Under the pieces are notes generated by a model that ran no database searches, had not been told where the DNA came from, and saw only the letters and a list, made by a program, of their open reading frames with translations. From Pseudomonadota bacterium (GTDB lineage Bacteria > Pseudomonadota > Gammaproteobacteria > Xanthomonadales > Xanthomonadaceae), in assembly GCA_018242485.1 (NCBI GenBank), contig JAFEBV010000017.1:1-64000 (forward strand): a stretch of DNA of 64,000 bases. Direction: 5' to 3'. Numbering within the stretch: the stretch's first letter is position 1; every line of letters starts with the position of its first letter. The translations under genes and the position numbers were made by a program. Shown piece after piece: positions 21,316 to 30,910 of the stretch.

Positions 21316-23205
21316 ATGAGCGCATGGGACATCGACATCGCCCGCCGCACCTACGCCATCGCGCACTGGGGCGAGGGCTATTTCGACATCGACGCGGACG
21401 GCCGGATCATCGTGAAGCCGCAGCGTGCCGATGCTGCGGCCATCGCCCTGCCCGAAGCGGTCGATCGCGCGCTCGCGCAGGGGCTGAAGCTGCCGCTGCT
21501 GCTGCGTTTTTCCGACATCCTCGGCGACCGCCTGCGCCGCCTGCAGGGCGCGTTCGCGCGTGCGATGGCCGACTTCGAGTATCCGGGCGGCTACACCGCG
21601 ATCTACCCGATCAAGGTCAACCAGCACCACGGCGTGGCCGGCGAACTGGCGCGACAGGGCAACCAAGGTTTCGGACTGGAAGCCGGCTCGAAACCGGAGC
21701 TGATGGCGGTGCTGGCGCTGGCGCGGCCGGGCAGCATCGTGGTGTGCAACGGCTACAAGGATCGCGAATACATCCGGCTGGCCCTGATCGGCCGCAAGCT
21801 CGGCTTGCAGACCTTCATCGTGATCGAGAAACCTTCCGAACTGGCGCATGTGATCGCCGAATCGAAGGCGCTGGATGTCGAACCGGTGATCGGCGTGCGC
21901 ATGCGCCTGGCTTCGCTGGGCGCGGGCAAATGGCAGAACTCCGGCGGCGACAAGGCCAAGTTCGGGCTGTCGCCGCGCCAGCTCATCGATCTGATCGAGC
22001 AATTGCGCGCGGCGGGGCTGATGCAAAGCCTGCAACTGCTGCACTTCCACATGGGCTCGCAGATCTCCAACGTGCGCGACATCGCCGGCGGCATGGGCGA
22101 GGCGACGCGTTACTTCGTCGAGGTCAGCGCGCTGGGTTGTCCGATCCGTTACATGGACGTCGGCGGCGGACTGGGCGTGGATTACGAGGGCACGCGCTCG
22201 CGCAGTTTCTGCTCGATCAACTACGGGCTCGACCAGTACGCGGCCCACATCGTGCAGCCGCTGGCCGAGGCCTGCGCCGAACACGGACTCGCGCCGCCGA
22301 TGCTGCTCACCGAATCCGGGCGCGCGCTGACCGCGCACCACGCGGTGCTGGTGGCGAACGTCTCCGAGGTCGAGCGTGCGCCGGAAGGTGCGGCGCCGGA
22401 AGTTTCCACCGACGAGCCACAGGTGATCCGCCACCTGCGCGAGCTGCACGAGGAGCTTCCCGAGCGCTCGGCGCTGGAGGTTTTTCACGAAGCCCAGCAT
22501 CGCCATGCCGAAGCCACCACGCTGTATGCGCTGGGGCAGATCGGCCTGGTCGAGCGCGCCCGTTGCGACGATCTGTTCTACGCCATCGCGCATGCGGTGC
22601 GCGCGCGCCTGAGTTACGGCGAGCGCAGCCATCGCGCGGTGCTCGACGAACTCGACGAGCGTCTGGTGGACAAGTATTTCGTCAACTTCAGCGTGTTCGA
22701 ATCGGTGCCCGATGTGTGGGCGATCGATCAGGTGTTCCCGATCGCGCCGATCGCGCGTTTGCACGAGGAGCCGACCCGGCGCGGGGTGATCGCCGATCTG
22801 ACCTGCGATTCCGACGGCCGCATCGATCAGTACGTCGATGACGGCGCGCTGGACACCTCGATGCCGCTGCATGCGCTGCGCGCGGGCGAGAGCTACCGCA
22901 TCGGCTTCTTCCTCGTCGGCGCCTATCAGGACACGTTGGGCGATATCCACAACCTGTTCGGCGACACCGACGCGGTGAACGTGCGCTTGACTGCCGACGG
23001 CTACATCATCGAACGCACGCGCCGCGGCGACACCGCCGACGTGATGCTCGATTACGTCGGCTACGACCTCGCCGAGCTGCGCGCGGCCTATCGCGATCGG
23101 ATTGCCGCAGCGAAGCTGCCGGAAGCGATGGCAGCGGAATTGGCGGCAGCGCTGGAGAAAGGTTTGACCGGCTACACCTATCTCGACGCGACGACGCTGG
23201 CGTAG
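21316..23205 (+). CDS. speA: Biosynthetic arginine decarboxylase
   Basis: A 629-residue PLP enzyme of the alanine-racemase-fold (fold III) group, converting arginine to agmatine for polyamine synthesis. The PLP lysine is Lys100 in YPIKVNQH. GGGLGVDYEGT and ESGRALTAHHAVLV are further active-site segments, and residues about 350-430 form the family's inserted helical region. An AGGAG ribosome binding site at 21303-21307 supports the ATG at 21316. Conversion of agmatine to putrescine needs an enzyme encoded elsewhere. Confidence 0.96.
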   Translation: MSAWDIDIARRTYAIAHWGEGYFDIDADGRIIVKPQRADAAAIALPEAVDRALAQGLKLPLLLRFSDILGDRLRRLQGAFARAMADFEYPGGYTAIYPIKVNQHHGVAGELARQGNQGFGLEAGSKPELMAVLALARPGSIVVCNGYKDREYIRLALIGRKLGLQTFIVIEKPSELAHVIAESKALDVEPVIGVRMRLASLGAGKWQNSGGDKAKFGLSPRQLIDLIEQLRAAGLMQSLQLLHFHMGSQISNVRDIAGGMGEATRYFVEVSALGCPIRYMDVGGGLGVDYEGTRSRSFCSINYGLDQYAAHIVQPLAEACAEHGLAPPMLLTESGRALTAHHAVLVANVSEVERAPEGAAPEVSTDEPQVIRHLRELHEELPERSALEVFHEAQHRHAEATTLYALGQIGLVERARCDDLFYAIAHAVRARLSYGERSHRAVLDELDERLVDKYFVNFSVFESVPDVWAIDQVFPIAPIARLHEEPTRRGVIADLTCDSDGRIDQYVDDGALDTSMPLHALRAGESYRIGFFLVGAYQDTLGDIHNLFGDTDAVNVRLTADGYIIERTRRGDTADVMLDYVGYDLAELRAAYRDRIAAAKLPEAMAAELAAALEKGLTGYTYLDATTLA

Positions 23206-23212
23206 GCATTTT

Positions 23213-23457
23213 CTCCCCCCTCCGGGGGAAGGTGGCGCGAAGCGCCGGATGAGGGCAGACCCTCCAACTACCTGCGTACTGAAGGCGCTGGGGGGCACCG
23301 TCGTTTCATGTGACGGATTTTGTCCTCGAAGTGTCCTCCCTCACCCGCCTTCGGCACCCCGCTGCGCGCCCCGGCCTTCGCGCCAGCGCGAAGGCATTCG
23401 ATGTTGTGCGAACCCATGGTTCGCAACCGCAACATCTCATCCCAAAGGGAGAGGGAA
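23213..23457. repeat. REP-like inverted repeat pair after speA
   Basis: A head-to-tail copy starts at 23213 (CTCCCCCCTCCGGGGGAAGG, then GGATGAGGG). A tail-to-head composite copy ends at 23457, so the palindromic heads face outward. The right part includes a GC-rich insert and the palindrome TGCGAACCCATGGTTCGCA at 23407-23425, also found in variant form at 37379-37395 and 50647-50663. The SDR stop codon lies just past its right edge. Confidence 0.85.
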
Positions 23458-23459
23458 AA

Positions 23460-24209
23460 TCACGAGCGGTGAATCTGAAACCCCGCGAACGACTGGCTGG
23501 TCGGCATCATTTCCAGCCGATTCACGTTCAGATGCGGCGGCAGGTTGGCGATCCACCAGATCGTCTGCGCGATGTCCTCGTCGGTGATCGGTTGCATGTC
23601 CGCGTAGAGCTTGTCGGAAGCGGCCTGGTCGCCATGCGTGCGCACGAGGGTGAACTCGGTGTGCGCCATGCCCGGCTCCAGCGTGGTCACGCGCACGCCG
23701 GTGCCGTGCAGGTCGGCGCGCAGGTTGAGCGAGAACTGGCTGACGAAGGCCTTGCTGCCGGCATACACGTTGCCGCCGGTGTAGGGGTAGCGCGCGGCGG
23801 TGGAGCTGACGTTGACGATCGCGCCGCGCCGTTCGATGAGTGTGGGCAGCAGCGCGCGGGTGAGGGTCACCAGCGCGGTGATGTTGGTGTCGATCATCGT
23901 GCGCCAGTCGTCCAGACTCGCCGACTGCGCCGGTGCGGTGCCCTGCGCGAGGCCGGCGTTGTTGACCAGCAGGTCGATGGCGCGAAAGTCTTCCGGCAGC
24001 GTGGCGATGGCGGCAGACATCGCGGATTCGTCGCGGATGTCGAAGGCGCAGGCATGCACGTTCGCCGCGCCCAGTTCGGTGCGCAGTGCTTCGAGGCGTT
24101 CGCTGCGGCGTCCGCTGGCGATGACCTTCCAGCCGCCTTCGACGAAGCGTTGCGCGGTCGCGCGGCCGAAGCCCGAGGTCGCGCCGGTGATCCATGCGAT
24201 GCGGCTCAT
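23460..24209 (-). CDS. Short-chain dehydrogenase/reductase (YdfG-like)
   Basis: A 249-residue classical SDR. The NAD(P)-binding TGATSGFG is at residues 8-15, with SGRRSERL after beta-2 favouring NADP. NNAG and the catalytic Ser/Tyr/Lys set (VNVSS, then YAGSK) are intact. The closest known family is YdfG, an NADP-dependent serine/3-hydroxy acid dehydrogenase, supported by LEPGMAHTEF and the C-terminal HLNVNRLEMMPTSQS. The true substrate is not established. It lies 13 bp after the SPOR-domain gene and may share its transcript. Its last codons border the repeat block at 23213-23457. Confidence 0.9.
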   Translation of the reverse strand: MSRIAWITGATSGFGRATAQRFVEGGWKVIASGRRSERLEALRTELGAANVHACAFDIRDESAMSAAIATLPEDFRAIDLLVNNAGLAQGTAPAQSASLDDWRTMIDTNITALVTLTRALLPTLIERRGAIVNVSSTAARYPYTGGNVYAGSKAFVSQFSLNLRADLHGTGVRVTTLEPGMAHTEFTLVRTHGDQAASDKLYADMQPITDEDIAQTIWWIANLPPHLNVNRLEMMPTSQSFAGFQIHRS

Positions 24210-24222
24210 GCGTGCGCGCTCC

Positions 24223-25107
24223 TCACTTCACTCGAACGGCGATCGCCGGCAGGCCGCCGCCGCTGAGCTTTTGCTTGGCTGCTTCCAGTTCGCTGGCGGT
24301 GGCATACGGGCCCAGGCGCACGCGGTGCATCTCGCCGGCCGCGGTCTGCACGGTCTCCACGCGACCGACGAGGCCGAGCATGGCGATGCGCGCTTTCAGG
24401 TCGTCGGCCTGCTGGGTGTTGCGGAACGCGCCGGCCTGCAACAGGTATTCGCCGCTCTTGAGCTGCGCGGCGGGCACCGGAATCGCGGCGGAAACGCTCG
24501 CGGTGGTCGATGGCGTGGCGGGGCTGGTTGCCGTGGAGGCGGTTGGATGCTTGGCTGCGGCGGTGGCGTTCGCTGACGAGGATATGGCCGATGGGGACGA
24601 CGAAGGCGCGGTCACCGGCGTCGTGGCTGCCGTTGCCGGCGTCGGCGAGGCAGCCGTCGTCGCGAGCGGCGTCGTCGCGCCGGGCGTGCCCGCATTCGAT
24701 GCGGCGGCGGCCAGCGCGGCCTGCTGCTTGGCGGCGAGATTGCTGGCCTCGGCCTTCACCTGCGCCTTGAGCTCGTCGTCGGGGATGACGACTTCGCGTT
24801 CGGGCAGCAGGGTGTAGAAATCGTAGCGCGGTTTCTTCGGCGTCGCCGGGCTGGCGGCGGCGGTGGATGCGGGTGATGCAGCGGGCGGATTGCCGTCGGG
24901 CACATCGGATGCGGCGCTGGCGACCTGCTTGGGTTTGGCGGCGGCGTTGGGATGCGGCAGCAGGTCATCCACCGCATGCGGATTGCGCAGCCACAGCGCC
25001 ACCGCGACCGCGCCGCCGATCAGCAATCCGGCGAGCAACCAGACGACGCCGGGGATCGCAGGTTCGTCCTTGCGTCGTGCCTGTTTCTTGCCACGCTTCA
25101 CGGCCAT
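24223..25107 (-). CDS. SPOR-domain protein, FtsN-like
   Basis: A 294-residue bitopic inner-membrane protein with a short basic cytoplasmic tail (MAVKRGKKQARRKDEP), one membrane helix (about residues 20-40), a long Ala/Pro/Ser/Thr-rich periplasmic linker (about 65-220) and a C-terminal SPOR domain (YLLQAGAFRNTQQADDLKA to MHRVRLGPYATASELEAA). SPOR domains bind denuded peptidoglycan at the division septum, and the layout matches FtsN. It follows argS with a 1-bp gap, the usual argS-ftsN-like order in this group, so the start at 25107 is firm. Confidence 0.88.
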   Translation of the reverse strand: MAVKRGKKQARRKDEPAIPGVVWLLAGLLIGGAVAVALWLRNPHAVDDLLPHPNAAAKPKQVASAASDVPDGNPPAASPASTAAASPATPKKPRYDFYTLLPEREVVIPDDELKAQVKAEASNLAAKQQAALAAAASNAGTPGATTPLATTAASPTPATAATTPVTAPSSSPSAISSSANATAAAKHPTASTATSPATPSTTASVSAAIPVPAAQLKSGEYLLQAGAFRNTQQADDLKARIAMLGLVGRVETVQTAAGEMHRVRLGPYATASELEAAKQKLSGGGLPAIAVRVK

Positions 25108-25108
25108 C

Positions 25109-26800
25109 TCACATCGCCTCGGGTGCGCCCACGCCCAGCAGATCCAGTCCGTTCGCCAACACCTGCCGCGCCGCCACCGCCAGCGCCAGCCGTGCATCGC
25201 GCAGCGCGGCATCGTCGGCCACCACGATGGGCTGGGCGTGGTAGAAGGTGTGGAAGGCGTTCGCCAGCTCGCGCAGATAAGCGGCCAGCGCCTGCGGTTC
25301 GAGTTGCGCGGCAGCGGCTTCGACCACTTCCGGGTAGCGCGAGATCTCGATCATCAGCGCCACTTCGGAGGCGTCGGTCAGGCGCGACAGGTTCGCGATG
25401 CCGTTGGCCTGATCGAACGCCAGCCCCTTCTCGCCGGCCTGCCGCAGCAGGCTGCACACGCGCGCATGCGCGTACTGCACGTAGTACACCGGGTTGTCGT
25501 TGCTCTGCGAGCGCGCGAGGTCGATGTCGAACACCAGTTGCGAATCGGATTTGCGTGCGATCAGGAACCAGCGCGTGGCATCGCGCCCGGCCTGCTCGAT
25601 CAAATCGCGCAAGGTCAGGTAGCTGCCGGCGCGCTTGGAGATCTTCACTTCCTCGCCGCCGCGCATCACCGTCACCATCTGGTGCAGCACGTATTGCGGC
25701 CATTCTTTCGGGATGCCTTGTTCCAGCGCCTGCAGGCCGGCCTTCACCCGCGCCAGGGTGCCGTGGTGGTCGGCACCCAGTTCGGTGATCGCGCGCACGT
25801 AGCCGCGCTGCCACTTGCTGGCGTGATAGGCCACGTCCGGCACGAAATAGGTGTAGCTGCCGTCGGACTTGCGCATCACGCGGTCCTTGTCGTCGCCGAA
25901 ATCGGTGCTGCGCAGCCACAGCGCGCCATCCTGTTCGTAGGTATGGCCGGCGTCGATCAACGCCTTGACGGTGGCCTCGACCTGGCCGCCGGTGTACAGC
26001 GAGGATTCGAGGAAATACACGTCGAAGGCCACGCCGAACGCGGCCAGATCGGCGTTCTGCTCGGCGCGCAGCGCGGCCACCGCGTAGCGACGGATGGCTT
26101 CCAGATGGATCGGATCGCGCGATTCGGAAACCACGTCCGAGCCTTCGGATGCCGGTTTGCCGAGCAGGTAATTGCGCGCGATGTCGAGGATGTAGTCGCC
26201 GCGGTAGCCGTCCTCGGGCCAGCCCGCGTCGCCCGGGAACACGCCCTTGCAGCGCGCCTGCACCGAACGGGCGAGGTTGTCGATCTGCGCGCCGGCGTCG
26301 TTGTAATAGAACTCGCGCACGACCTGCCAACCGGTGGCGTCGAGCAGTCGCGCCAGCGTGTCGCCGATCGCCGCGGCGCGGCCGTGGCCGACGTGCAACG
26401 GGCCGGTGGGGTTGGCCGAGACGTATTCCACCCCGGCGCGCACGCCTTGGCCCACGTCGCTGCGGCCATAGGTGTGGCCTTGCGCCAGCACGCTGGCGAT
26501 CTCGCGCTGCCACGCGGCATCGGTGAGGAAGATGTTGATGAAGCCCGGGCCGGCGATCTCGACTTTCGCCACGTCGCTGCTGGTTGGGATCGCCGCGACG
26601 ATCTGCTGCGCCAGCGCGCGTGGGTTGCTCTTCGCCGGTTTCGCCAGCGCCATCGCGATGTTCGTCGCGAAATCGCCGTGCTCGCGGGTTTTGGTGCGCT
26701 CCACCGCGATGGTGGGCAGGGCCAGATCGGCTGGCAGCGTGCCGGCCGTGCGCAGGGATTCGACCGCGGTCGAAAGCAGCACGCGTAGGGACAGTTTCAC
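25109..26800 (-). CDS. argS: Arginyl-tRNA synthetase
   Basis: A 563-residue class I synthetase that charges tRNA-Arg. The HIGH-type motif is within [18 protein letters not shown], preceded by an N-terminal Add-1 domain. The KMSKS counterpart appears as KISKRAGSY, and the C-terminal DALR anticodon-binding domain ends the protein ([18 protein letters not shown]). Length is typical. It is the first gene of a likely argS-SPOR-SDR unit. Confidence 0.97.
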   Translation of the reverse strand: MKLSLRVLLSTAVESLRTAGTLPADLALPTIAVERTKTREHGDFATNIAMALAKPAKSNPRALAQQIVAAIPTSSDVAKVEIAGPGFINIFLTDAAWQREIASVLAQGHTYGRSDVGQGVRAGVEYVSANPTGPLHVGHGRAAAIGDTLARLLDATGWQVVREFYYNDAGAQIDNLARSVQARCKGVFPGDAGWPEDGYRGDYILDIARNYLLGKPASEGSDVVSESRDPIHLEAIRRYAVAALRAEQNADLAAFGVAFDVYFLESSLYTGGQVEATVKALIDAGHTYEQDGALWLRSTDFGDDKDRVMRKSDGSYTYFVPDVAYHASKWQRGYVRAITELGADHHGTLARVKAGLQALEQGIPKEWPQYVLHQMVTVMRGGEEVKISKRAGSYLTLRDLIEQAGRDATRWFLIARKSDSQLVFDIDLARSQSNDNPVYYVQYAHARVCSLLRQAGEKGLAFDQANGIANLSRLTDASEVALMIEISRYPEVVEAAAAQLEPQALAAYLRELANAFHTFYHAQPIVVADDAALRDARLALAVAARQVLANGLDLLGVGAPEAM

Positions 26801-26880
26801 TCGGGGATCCGACGGGTGTATCCGGCGGATAGTTTAGCGGCTTGCGCGAGGAAATATGGAATCGGATGCAGGCGCTTGCT

Positions 26881-27921
26881 TCAACAACCCGCCAGCACCC
26901 GGTAGGCCTCGATCACCGCCGCGCCGGTGGCGGGCGGCGTGGTGGCGAAATGCTCGCGCAGCGCCGCGCTCACCGCGCGCACATGCGATGCGTTGGCCAC
27001 CTTGCCGGGGCCGAACACGCGCTCGCCTTCGCGCGAACAAAAATGATGCAGTTCGAAGAAGAACTTCTCCTGTCCGCGGGTCAGGAAGTCGAGGCAGGGT
27101 TGCGCCGACTCGGCCGAGTCCAGCGCGCGACGCTCGCGCATCTCGCGCTCGCGGCACAGGCGGATCGCGCTGTCGGCCAGTTCGGCGAAACTCTCGCCGG
27201 CGTTGGCGGTGTCCAGATCGGCGGCGATCCGGGCCAGGATCAGCGCGTGCTCGACCACCGCATCGCCACGCCAGTCGGGCACGGTCTGGTCGAGCAGGCC
27301 GGGCAGGTAGCGCGCCAGTGCGCCGCCGCCGATCGCCGCCTCGGCGGAGTTTTCCAGCGGCCGCGCATTGAGACCGAAGGTGCTGCCGGCGATCGCCAGT
27401 TCCAGCGCCACGTACAACGGCCGCTCGCGTTGCCGATCGAAACCGCAGGCATCGAGGATGCGCAGCGCCTCGGCCATGCTCGCCGCCTCGTTGCCGTCCA
27501 CCGGCCCGGGCACGTCCAGCGCTTCGCGCTGGCGCAGGTCGTGGCAGGCGGCGAACAGCGCCAGCACCACCCAGTCCGCCAGCGGCAGCGCGGCCAGTCC
27601 GAGCTGGTTTTCGTAGGCGTTGAAGCGGCGCTGCGCCAGTTCGAGGATGTGTGCTTCGTTGTGGTAGGCGTGCAGGTCGTTGCCGAAGTTGCCGTGACGC
27701 AGGCCGAGCCGTGCCGTGCCCAGCACGAAGGCGTCGGCGGTGCGATCGAGCAAACCGGCCGTTTCGGCGCCGAAGTGGGCGAACAGGCGTTGCCGACGAC
27801 GATCGACGAAGGCGAGGATGTCCGGGCGTCGATCCTGCAACAGGGTGCGCGCCGTTGCGGCGTCGGGCAGAGCACGCTCGACGTCGTCCGGTGGATACAG
27901 GCTGGCATACCCGAAGATCAT
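26881..27921 (-). CDS. HD-domain phosphohydrolase-like protein
   Basis: A protein of about 346 residues with an HD-type metal site: a His in YHNEAHILEL (about residue 90) and the HD pair in FAACHDLRQR. These suggest a nucleotide or phosphate-ester hydrolase, but no specific family was recognised. No signal peptide is evident; the middle region is helical. The ATG at 27921 is used because MIFGYASLYPPD looks like a natural start; an in-frame ATG at 27954 adds eleven residues, and neither has a clear ribosome binding site. Substrate unknown. Confidence 0.7.
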   Translation of the reverse strand: MIFGYASLYPPDDVERALPDAATARTLLQDRRPDILAFVDRRRQRLFAHFGAETAGLLDRTADAFVLGTARLGLRHGNFGNDLHAYHNEAHILELAQRRFNAYENQLGLAALPLADWVVLALFAACHDLRQREALDVPGPVDGNEAASMAEALRILDACGFDRQRERPLYVALELAIAGSTFGLNARPLENSAEAAIGGGALARYLPGLLDQTVPDWRGDAVVEHALILARIAADLDTANAGESFAELADSAIRLCREREMRERRALDSAESAQPCLDFLTRGQEKFFFELHHFCSREGERVFGPGKVANASHVRAVSAALREHFATTPPATGAAVIEAYRVLAGC

Positions 27922-28035
27922 GGCGAACGCGGCTGTTATCCCCACATGCGGCAATAGCCGCGGCGGCAGTATATGCGCGCCGCGGGCGGCTCCTGCAAGG
28001 GCACTGCTTCCGCAACGGCGCTGGCGTTTGCACGA

Positions 28036-28710
28036 TCACACCCAGCCGCGCGCGGCCAGCGAGCACGGCGGCCCGTCGCCGACCACGAAATGATCCAGCA
28101 GGCGGATCTCCACCAGCGCCAGCGCATCGCGCAGGCGCACCGTCACCGCGTGGTCGGCGGCCGACGGTTCGCTGCTGCCGGAAGGGTGGTTGTGGCCGAC
28201 GATCAGGGCGGCGGCGTTGTGGGCGAGGCAGCGCTTGAGCACCTCGCGCGGATACACCTCGGCGCCGTCGAGGGTGCCGCGGAACATCTCCTCGAAAGCG
28301 ATGGCGCGGTGGCGGTTGTCGAGGAACAACCCGGCGAACACTTCGTGCGGCAGGCCGCGCAGGCGGCGGGCGAAGTACTCGCCGGCACGCGATGGATCGG
28401 TCAGCGCCTCGCCGCGCGCCAGCCCGGCGGCCAGATGACGGCTGCCCAGCTCCAGCGCCGCCTTGAGCGCGCACACCCGCGCCGGCCCCAGCCCGGGTTC
28501 GGCGAGCAGTTCGGCGGTAGGCCGCTCCAGCAGGGTGCGCAGGCCGCCAACCCGTGCCAGCAACCGCCGCGCGGCTTCCACCGCGTCCATGCCACGCCCG
28601 CCCGAGCCGAGGAAGATCGCCAGTAGTTCGGCGTCGGAGAGGATCTGCGGGCCGCTGGCGAGCAGGCGCTCGCGCGGGCGTTCGTCGTCGGGCCAGTCGC
28701 TGATTTTCAT
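28036..28710 (-). CDS. radC: RadC/JAB-domain protein
   Basis: A 224-residue RadC-family protein with an N-terminal UPF0758 helix-hairpin-helix region (DWPDDERPRERLL, LGSGGRGMDAVEAARRLL) and a C-terminal JAB/MPN+ metalloprotease-like domain whose metal motif HNHPSGSSEPSAAD is intact. The family was once linked to DNA repair, but its function is unclear. It is divergent from coaBC, a conserved arrangement in gammaproteobacteria. The start at 28710 is the normal MKISDWP; the longer open frame upstream is only repeat sequence. Confidence 0.93.
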   Translation of the reverse strand: MKISDWPDDERPRERLLASGPQILSDAELLAIFLGSGGRGMDAVEAARRLLARVGGLRTLLERPTAELLAEPGLGPARVCALKAALELGSRHLAAGLARGEALTDPSRAGEYFARRLRGLPHEVFAGLFLDNRHRAIAFEEMFRGTLDGAEVYPREVLKRCLAHNAAALIVGHNHPSGSSEPSAADHAVTVRLRDALALVEIRLLDHFVVGDGPPCSLAARGWV

Positions 28711-28749
28711 GGCGGGAGTTGGGGAATGGGGTGGGGGGTGGGGATGTTC

Positions 28750-28886
28750 CCTTCTCCCTCCGGGAGAAGGTGCCCGTAGGGCGGATGAGGGAAAGATTTT
28801 CAGTTTGCTGCGGAAGGCAGGCATGTCGACGGATAGAGGCTTCTCTCATCCGGCGCTTCGCGCCACCTTCTCCCGGAGGGAGAAGG
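28750..28886. repeat. REP-like inverted pair between radC and coaBC
   Basis: Two copies of the dispersed repeat with outward heads (28750-28770 and 28866-28886, both CCTTCTCCC-type palindromes ending GGGAGAAGG) and inward GGATGAGGG tails, enclosing about 55 bp of unrelated sequence. Total length 137 bp. Confidence 0.88.
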
Positions 28887-28920
28887 ACAACGCCCGAGTC
28901 CCGCAGCGGCATCAGCTTGT

Positions 28921-28953
28921 TCTTTCCGTCCTCCGTCTTCCGTCCTGCGTCCT
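28921..28953. repeat. Heptamer repeat TCCGTCC
   Basis: About four and a half units with 7-bp period (TCCGTCC, TCCGTCT, TCCGTCC, TGCGTCC) shortly before coaBC. A complementary-sense relative, GGACGGA, occurs at 34698-34735. Confidence 0.8.
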
Positions 28954-29003
28954 CTGAAACCCGGGTAAGCTAGGCACCTGTTTGGCTGTAGGATTTTTCC
29001 GAC

Positions 29004-30254
29004 GTGACCGGATCACTCGAAGGCGAGCGCATCCTGCTGGGTGTGTGCGGCGGTATCGCCGCCTACAAGGCGGCTGAGCTGGTGCGCCGGCTGCGCGAGG
29101 CCGGGGCGCAGGTGCAGGTGGTGATGACCGCGGCAGCCGGGCATTTCATCGGCGCGGCGACGTTGCAGGCGCTGTCCGGCCGACCGGTGCGCGAATCGCT
29201 GTGGGATGCAGCGGCGGAAGCGGCGATGGGCCACATCGAACTGGCGCGCTGGGCCACCCGCGTGGTGGTCGCGCCGGCCAGTGCCGATGCGATCGCGCGC
29301 CTCGCCCACGGCCACGCCGACGACCTGCTCGCCACCCTGTGCCTGGCCACCACCGCGCCGCTCGCCATCGCCCCGGCGATGAACCACCGCATGTGGCTGC
29401 ATCCGGCCACGCAGGCCAACGTGGCGAAGCTCACATCGCGCGGGGTGCTCGTCATCGGTCCCGACGATGGCGCGCAGGCCTGCGGCGAGTTCGGCCCGGG
29501 GCGGATGGCCGAGCCTGATGCCATCGTCGCCGCGCTGGTTGCCACGGGTACCGTCACGAACGATGGGACATTGGACGGCCATCGCGTGCTGGTCAGCGCC
29601 GGCCCGACCTACGAAGACCTCGACCCAGTGCGTTATCTGGGCAACCGCAGCTCCGGCAAGATGGGTTTCGCCATCGCCGCCGCGGCGGCCGAACTGGGTG
29701 CCGACGTGACCCTCGTCGCCGGGCCGGTGCATCTGCCCACGCCCGCCGGCGTGCGCCGCATCGACGTGCGCAGCGCCCGCCAGATGCACGCGGCGGTGCT
29801 GGGCGCGTTGCCGGCGGGAATCTACATCGGCGCGGCGGCGGTGGCCGACTTCACCCCGGCGCAGGTGGCCGAGCACAAGATCAAGAAACCGACGGGTTCG
29901 CCCGACAGCGGCCTGAGCGTGGAACTGGTGCGCACGCCCGACATCCTCGCCGAAGTCGCTGCGCACCCGCAGCGGCCGCGACTGGTGGTGGGTTTTGCTG
30001 CCGAAACCACGGATCTGGCCGCGTCGGCGCGCGACAAGCTGCTGCGCAAGCGGGTGGATGCGATCGCCGCCAATCGCGTCGGCGTGGCCGGCAGCGGTTT
30101 CGATTGCGACGACAACGCGCTGGACGTGTACTGGCGGCAGGCCGACGGCAGCGAGGCGATGGCTGCACTCGGGCCGGCGTCGAAGGCCACGCTGGCACGC
30201 GACCTGCTGCACTTGTTGCTCGACCGCGTGCCCCTCACACGCGTGGATCACTGA
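29004..30254 (+). CDS. coaBC: Bifunctional phosphopantothenoylcysteine decarboxylase/synthetase
   Basis: A 416-residue two-domain coenzyme A biosynthesis enzyme. Residues 1-190 are the flavin-dependent CoaC decarboxylase ([27 protein letters not shown], and the [13 protein letters not shown] active-site loop). Residues about 195-410 are the CTP-dependent CoaB ligase ([34 protein letters not shown]). The GTG at 29004 gives a normal N-terminus ([17 protein letters not shown]). It runs into dut with one base between stop and next start, so the two are cotranscribed. Confidence 0.97.
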   Translation: MTGSLEGERILLGVCGGIAAYKAAELVRRLREAGAQVQVVMTAAAGHFIGAATLQALSGRPVRESLWDAAAEAAMGHIELARWATRVVVAPASADAIARLAHGHADDLLATLCLATTAPLAIAPAMNHRMWLHPATQANVAKLTSRGVLVIGPDDGAQACGEFGPGRMAEPDAIVAALVATGTVTNDGTLDGHRVLVSAGPTYEDLDPVRYLGNRSSGKMGFAIAAAAAELGADVTLVAGPVHLPTPAGVRRIDVRSARQMHAAVLGALPAGIYIGAAAVADFTPAQVAEHKIKKPTGSPDSGLSVELVRTPDILAEVAAHPQRPRLVVGFAAETTDLAASARDKLLRKRVDAIAANRVGVAGSGFDCDDNALDVYWRQADGSEAMAALGPASKATLARDLLHLLLDRVPLTRVDH

Positions 30255-30255
30255 C

Positions 30256-30726
30256 GTGAACATCCCGATACACCGTGAGGTGCGCCTGCGCGTGCTCGAT
30301 CCGCGCCTCGGCCACGAGTATCCGCTGCCCGACTACGCCACCGCCGCTTCCGCCGGCATGGATCTGCGCGCGATGCTCGATGCGGAACTGACGCTGGCAC
30401 CCGGGCAGACCCAGCTGATCCCCACCGGCATCGCCATCCACATCGGCGATCCGCAGTTGTGCGCGGTGATCCTGCCGCGCTCGGGGCTGGGTCACAAGCA
30501 CGGCTTCGTGCTCGGCAACCTGGTCGGCCTGATCGATGCCGACTATCAGGGGCCGCTGATGGTCAGCGGCTGGAATCGCGGACACGCGCCCTTTACCATC
30601 GCCCCGGGCGATCGCATCGCGCAACTGGTGTTCCTGCCGGTGGCGCGGGTGGCCCTGCAGGTGGTGGGTGCCTTCGACGAAAGCGCGCGCGGCGAGGGCG
30701 GTTTCGGCCATACTGGCGTGCGTTGA
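30256..30726 (+). CDS. dut: Deoxyuridine triphosphatase (dUTPase)
   Basis: A 156-residue trimeric dUTPase converting dUTP to dUMP and PPi. The conserved motifs are present: [30 protein letters not shown] with the catalytic Asp, [10 protein letters not shown], and the C-terminal GEGGFGHTG that closes over the substrate. It begins with GTG one base after the coaBC stop; coaBC-dut-algC is the usual order in this group. Together with ung (49743-50462) it limits uracil in DNA. Confidence 0.96.
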   Translation: MNIPIHREVRLRVLDPRLGHEYPLPDYATAASAGMDLRAMLDAELTLAPGQTQLIPTGIAIHIGDPQLCAVILPRSGLGHKHGFVLGNLVGLIDADYQGPLMVSGWNRGHAPFTIAPGDRIAQLVFLPVARVALQVVGAFDESARGEGGFGHTGVR

Positions 30727-30737
30727 CGCAACCGATT

Positions 30738-30832
30738 GTTGAAAAGTGCTTCCCTGCATTTTTCAACTCGCCGAGTCCGGCGCATGTCCGGACTCGACTC
30801 CACGGATCAAGTTCTTGCGTACTTGATCCGTG
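30738..30832 (+). terminator. Three consecutive stem-loops between dut and algC
   Basis: Stem 1: GTTGAAAA / TTTTCAAC (30738-30745 and 30760-30767). Stem 2: CGAGTCCGG / CCGGACTCG (30772-30780 and 30788-30796). Stem 3: a perfect 12-bp stem, CACGGATCAAGT / ACTTGATCCGTG (30801-30812 and 30821-30832). No strong T-run follows, so they may stabilise or process the mRNA rather than end transcription. Confidence 0.6.
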
Positions 30833-30910
30833 TGCGAGCCATCCTTAGGTTCGCGCCAGCAGGCTCTTCAACAGTCTGTTGGAAGGCCATCTGAAACCGG
30901 GAGGATACGG

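Noticed and set aside
25098-26513. 471-residue Arg/Ala-rich frame overlapping argS
   Set aside because: Antisense-frame shadow of argS typical of high-GC DNA; composition is not protein-like.
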